Source: JAQVQN01 sp964428885
Lineage (GTDB): Bacteria > Verrucomicrobiota > Kiritimatiellia > RFP12 > UBA1067
Assembly: GCA_964428885.1 (NCBI GenBank)
Contig: CAYRZP010000121.1
Coordinates: 1-6,090, forward strand
Length of the DNA stretch: 6,090 nucleotides
Direction: 5' to 3'
Shown: piece after piece, positions 5,314 to 6,090 of the stretch
How positions within the stretch are numbered: the first letter of the stretch is position 1
Layout: each line of letters opens with the position of its first letter
Notes under the pieces: model-generated
Seen by the model: only the letters and a program-made list of their open reading frames with translations
Databases searched by the model: none
Told to the model about the DNA's origin: nothing
Translations under genes and position numbers: made by a program

Positions 5314-6090
5314 ATGTTGTATCAAGAAACAGGCGCGGCGGATCTGGCCATCAGCCAGGCGCGGTTGCGGGAGATGGTGTTCGCGGCTCTGGACCGGCTC
5401 GGGCCGCGGCGAAAGGTGCTGGCGCTGCCGCCGGATTTCACGCGTTTCCACTCGCAGGCCGGCGCGATCACGCGTCTGGTCTGGGAATACTACGGCGACC
5501 GGCTGGCGGCGGTGCTGCCGGCGCTGGGGACGCATTCGCCGATGACCGGCACGCAGATCCGCGAGATGTTCGGCGACATGCCGCGCGGGCTGTTCAAGGA
5601 CCACGACTGGCGTAACGGTGTGTTGACACTGGGCGCGGTGCCGCCGGAGGTGGTCAGGGAACTGACCGAGGGCAAGCTGGACTTCGACTGGCCGGTGCAG
5701 GTCAACCGGCTGCTGGTCGAGGGCGGCTTCGACCTGATCGTCTCGATCGGCCAGGTGGTGCCGCACGAGGTCATCGGCATGGCCAACTACAACAAGAACC
5801 TGTTCGTTGGCACCGGCGGCGCCGTGGCTATCAACCGCAGCCATTTCGTGGGTGCGGTTTACGGCATGGAGCGCATCATGGGGCGGGCCGACACCCCGGT
5901 GCGCAGGCTGTTCAACTACGGCAGCGAGCATTTCGGGCACCTGCTGCCGCAGACGGTTTATTTCCAGACCGTGATGGGGCGCGCCGCGGAGGGCGGCATG
6001 GTGATGCGCGGGCTGTACGTCGGCGACGACATCGAGGTGTTCAACAAGGCCGCCGCGCTCTCGCTGGAGGTCAATTTCGAGATGGTGCCG
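5314..6090 (+). CDS. LarA-superfamily (DUF2088) nickel-pincer hydroxyacid racemase/epimerase, 3' end missing
   Basis: The first 259 residues of a cytoplasmic enzyme of the lactate racemase superfamily, which uses a nickel-pincer nucleotide to invert a 2-hydroxyacid carbon by hydride transfer. Seen: DFTR (Asp41-Arg44, the family DxTR), GTHSP (His74), HDW (His97-Trp99), VNR, then IGQVVPHEVIGMANYNKN with His151 and Lys161, and His177 in INRSH. The spacing His151-10-Lys161-16-His177 equals that of His174, Lys184 (cofactor tether) and His200 (nickel ligand) in Lactobacillus plantarum LarA, as I recall the numbering. The usual GGxK around the tether lysine is NYNK here. This block and the YGMERIMGRADTPVRRL segment resemble proteins that databases often call D-mannonate epimerase; known superfamily members include a gluconate/mannonate 2-epimerase. 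A sugar-acid substrate is therefore more likely than lactate, but this is inference. The C-terminal domain lies outside the window (family length is about 420). Start fixed by AGGAAGG. Confidence 0.85.
   Translation, partial: MLYQETGAADLAISQARLREMVFAALDRLGPRRKVLALPPDFTRFHSQAGAITRLVWEYYGDRLAAVLPALGTHSPMTGTQIREMFGDMPRGLFKDHDWRNGVLTLGAVPPEVVRELTEGKLDFDWPVQVNRLLVEGGFDLIVSIGQVVPHEVIGMANYNKNLFVGTGGAVAINRSHFVGAVYGMERIMGRADTPVRRLFNYGSEHFGHLLPQTVYFQTVMGRAAEGGMVMRGLYVGDDIEVFNKAAALSLEVNFEMVP

Noticed and set aside
5284..5940. A 218-codon minus-strand frame opposite the LarA-like gene, rich in His, Arg and Gln.
   Set aside because: It is the antisense shadow of a gene with conserved catalytic residues and a clear ribosome site; no recognisable protein features.

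Overview
The window carries five protein genes and almost no spare DNA. It looks like chromosome from a high-GC, Gram-negative bacterium: the partial ABC ATPase at the left is of the LolD type, which serves outer-membrane lipoprotein export. The combination of a Gfo/Idh/MocA sugar oxidoreductase, an alanine racemase and a LarA-type epimerase, with weak use of Shine-Dalgarno sites, would suit a carbohydrate-degrading member of the PVC group (for example Kiritimatiellota or Lentisphaerota). That placement is an impression from protein style, not proof. I see no mobile element, phage gene, CRISPR array, tRNA or rRNA.

Layout, left to right: (1) 3-641, plus strand, the 3' part of a LolD-like ATPase gene whose start lies before the window. 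(2) 638-2617, minus strand, an RhlE-type DEAD-box RNA helicase with a long basic, disordered C-terminal tail. It converges on the ATPase gene so tightly that the two stop codons share the four bases TTAA. (3) 2618-2738, a short gap with the helicase promoter. (4) 2739-3932, minus strand, a Gfo/Idh/MocA-family NAD(P)-dependent oxidoreductase. (5) 3933-4071, an AT-rich gap with a good sigma-70-like promoter for the oxidoreductase and a hairpin plus T-tract behind alr. (6) 4072-5199, minus strand, alanine racemase. (7) 5200-5313, a divergent promoter region. (8) 5314-6090, plus strand, the first 259 codons of a LarA-superfamily (DUF2088) nickel-pincer epimerase/racemase, cut by the window end.

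The genes do not form one operon. Each of the three minus-strand genes has its own promoter candidate, and the two ends are read on the plus strand. Functionally the window mixes housekeeping (lipoprotein export, RNA remodelling, D-alanine for peptidoglycan) with probable sugar or sugar-acid metabolism (oxidoreductase and LarA-like enzyme). I found no convincing undescribed system. The most interesting points are the unusual cofactor-lysine context of the LarA-like protein, the promoters that sit almost on top of the helicase and alr start codons, and a substituted P-loop in the helicase.
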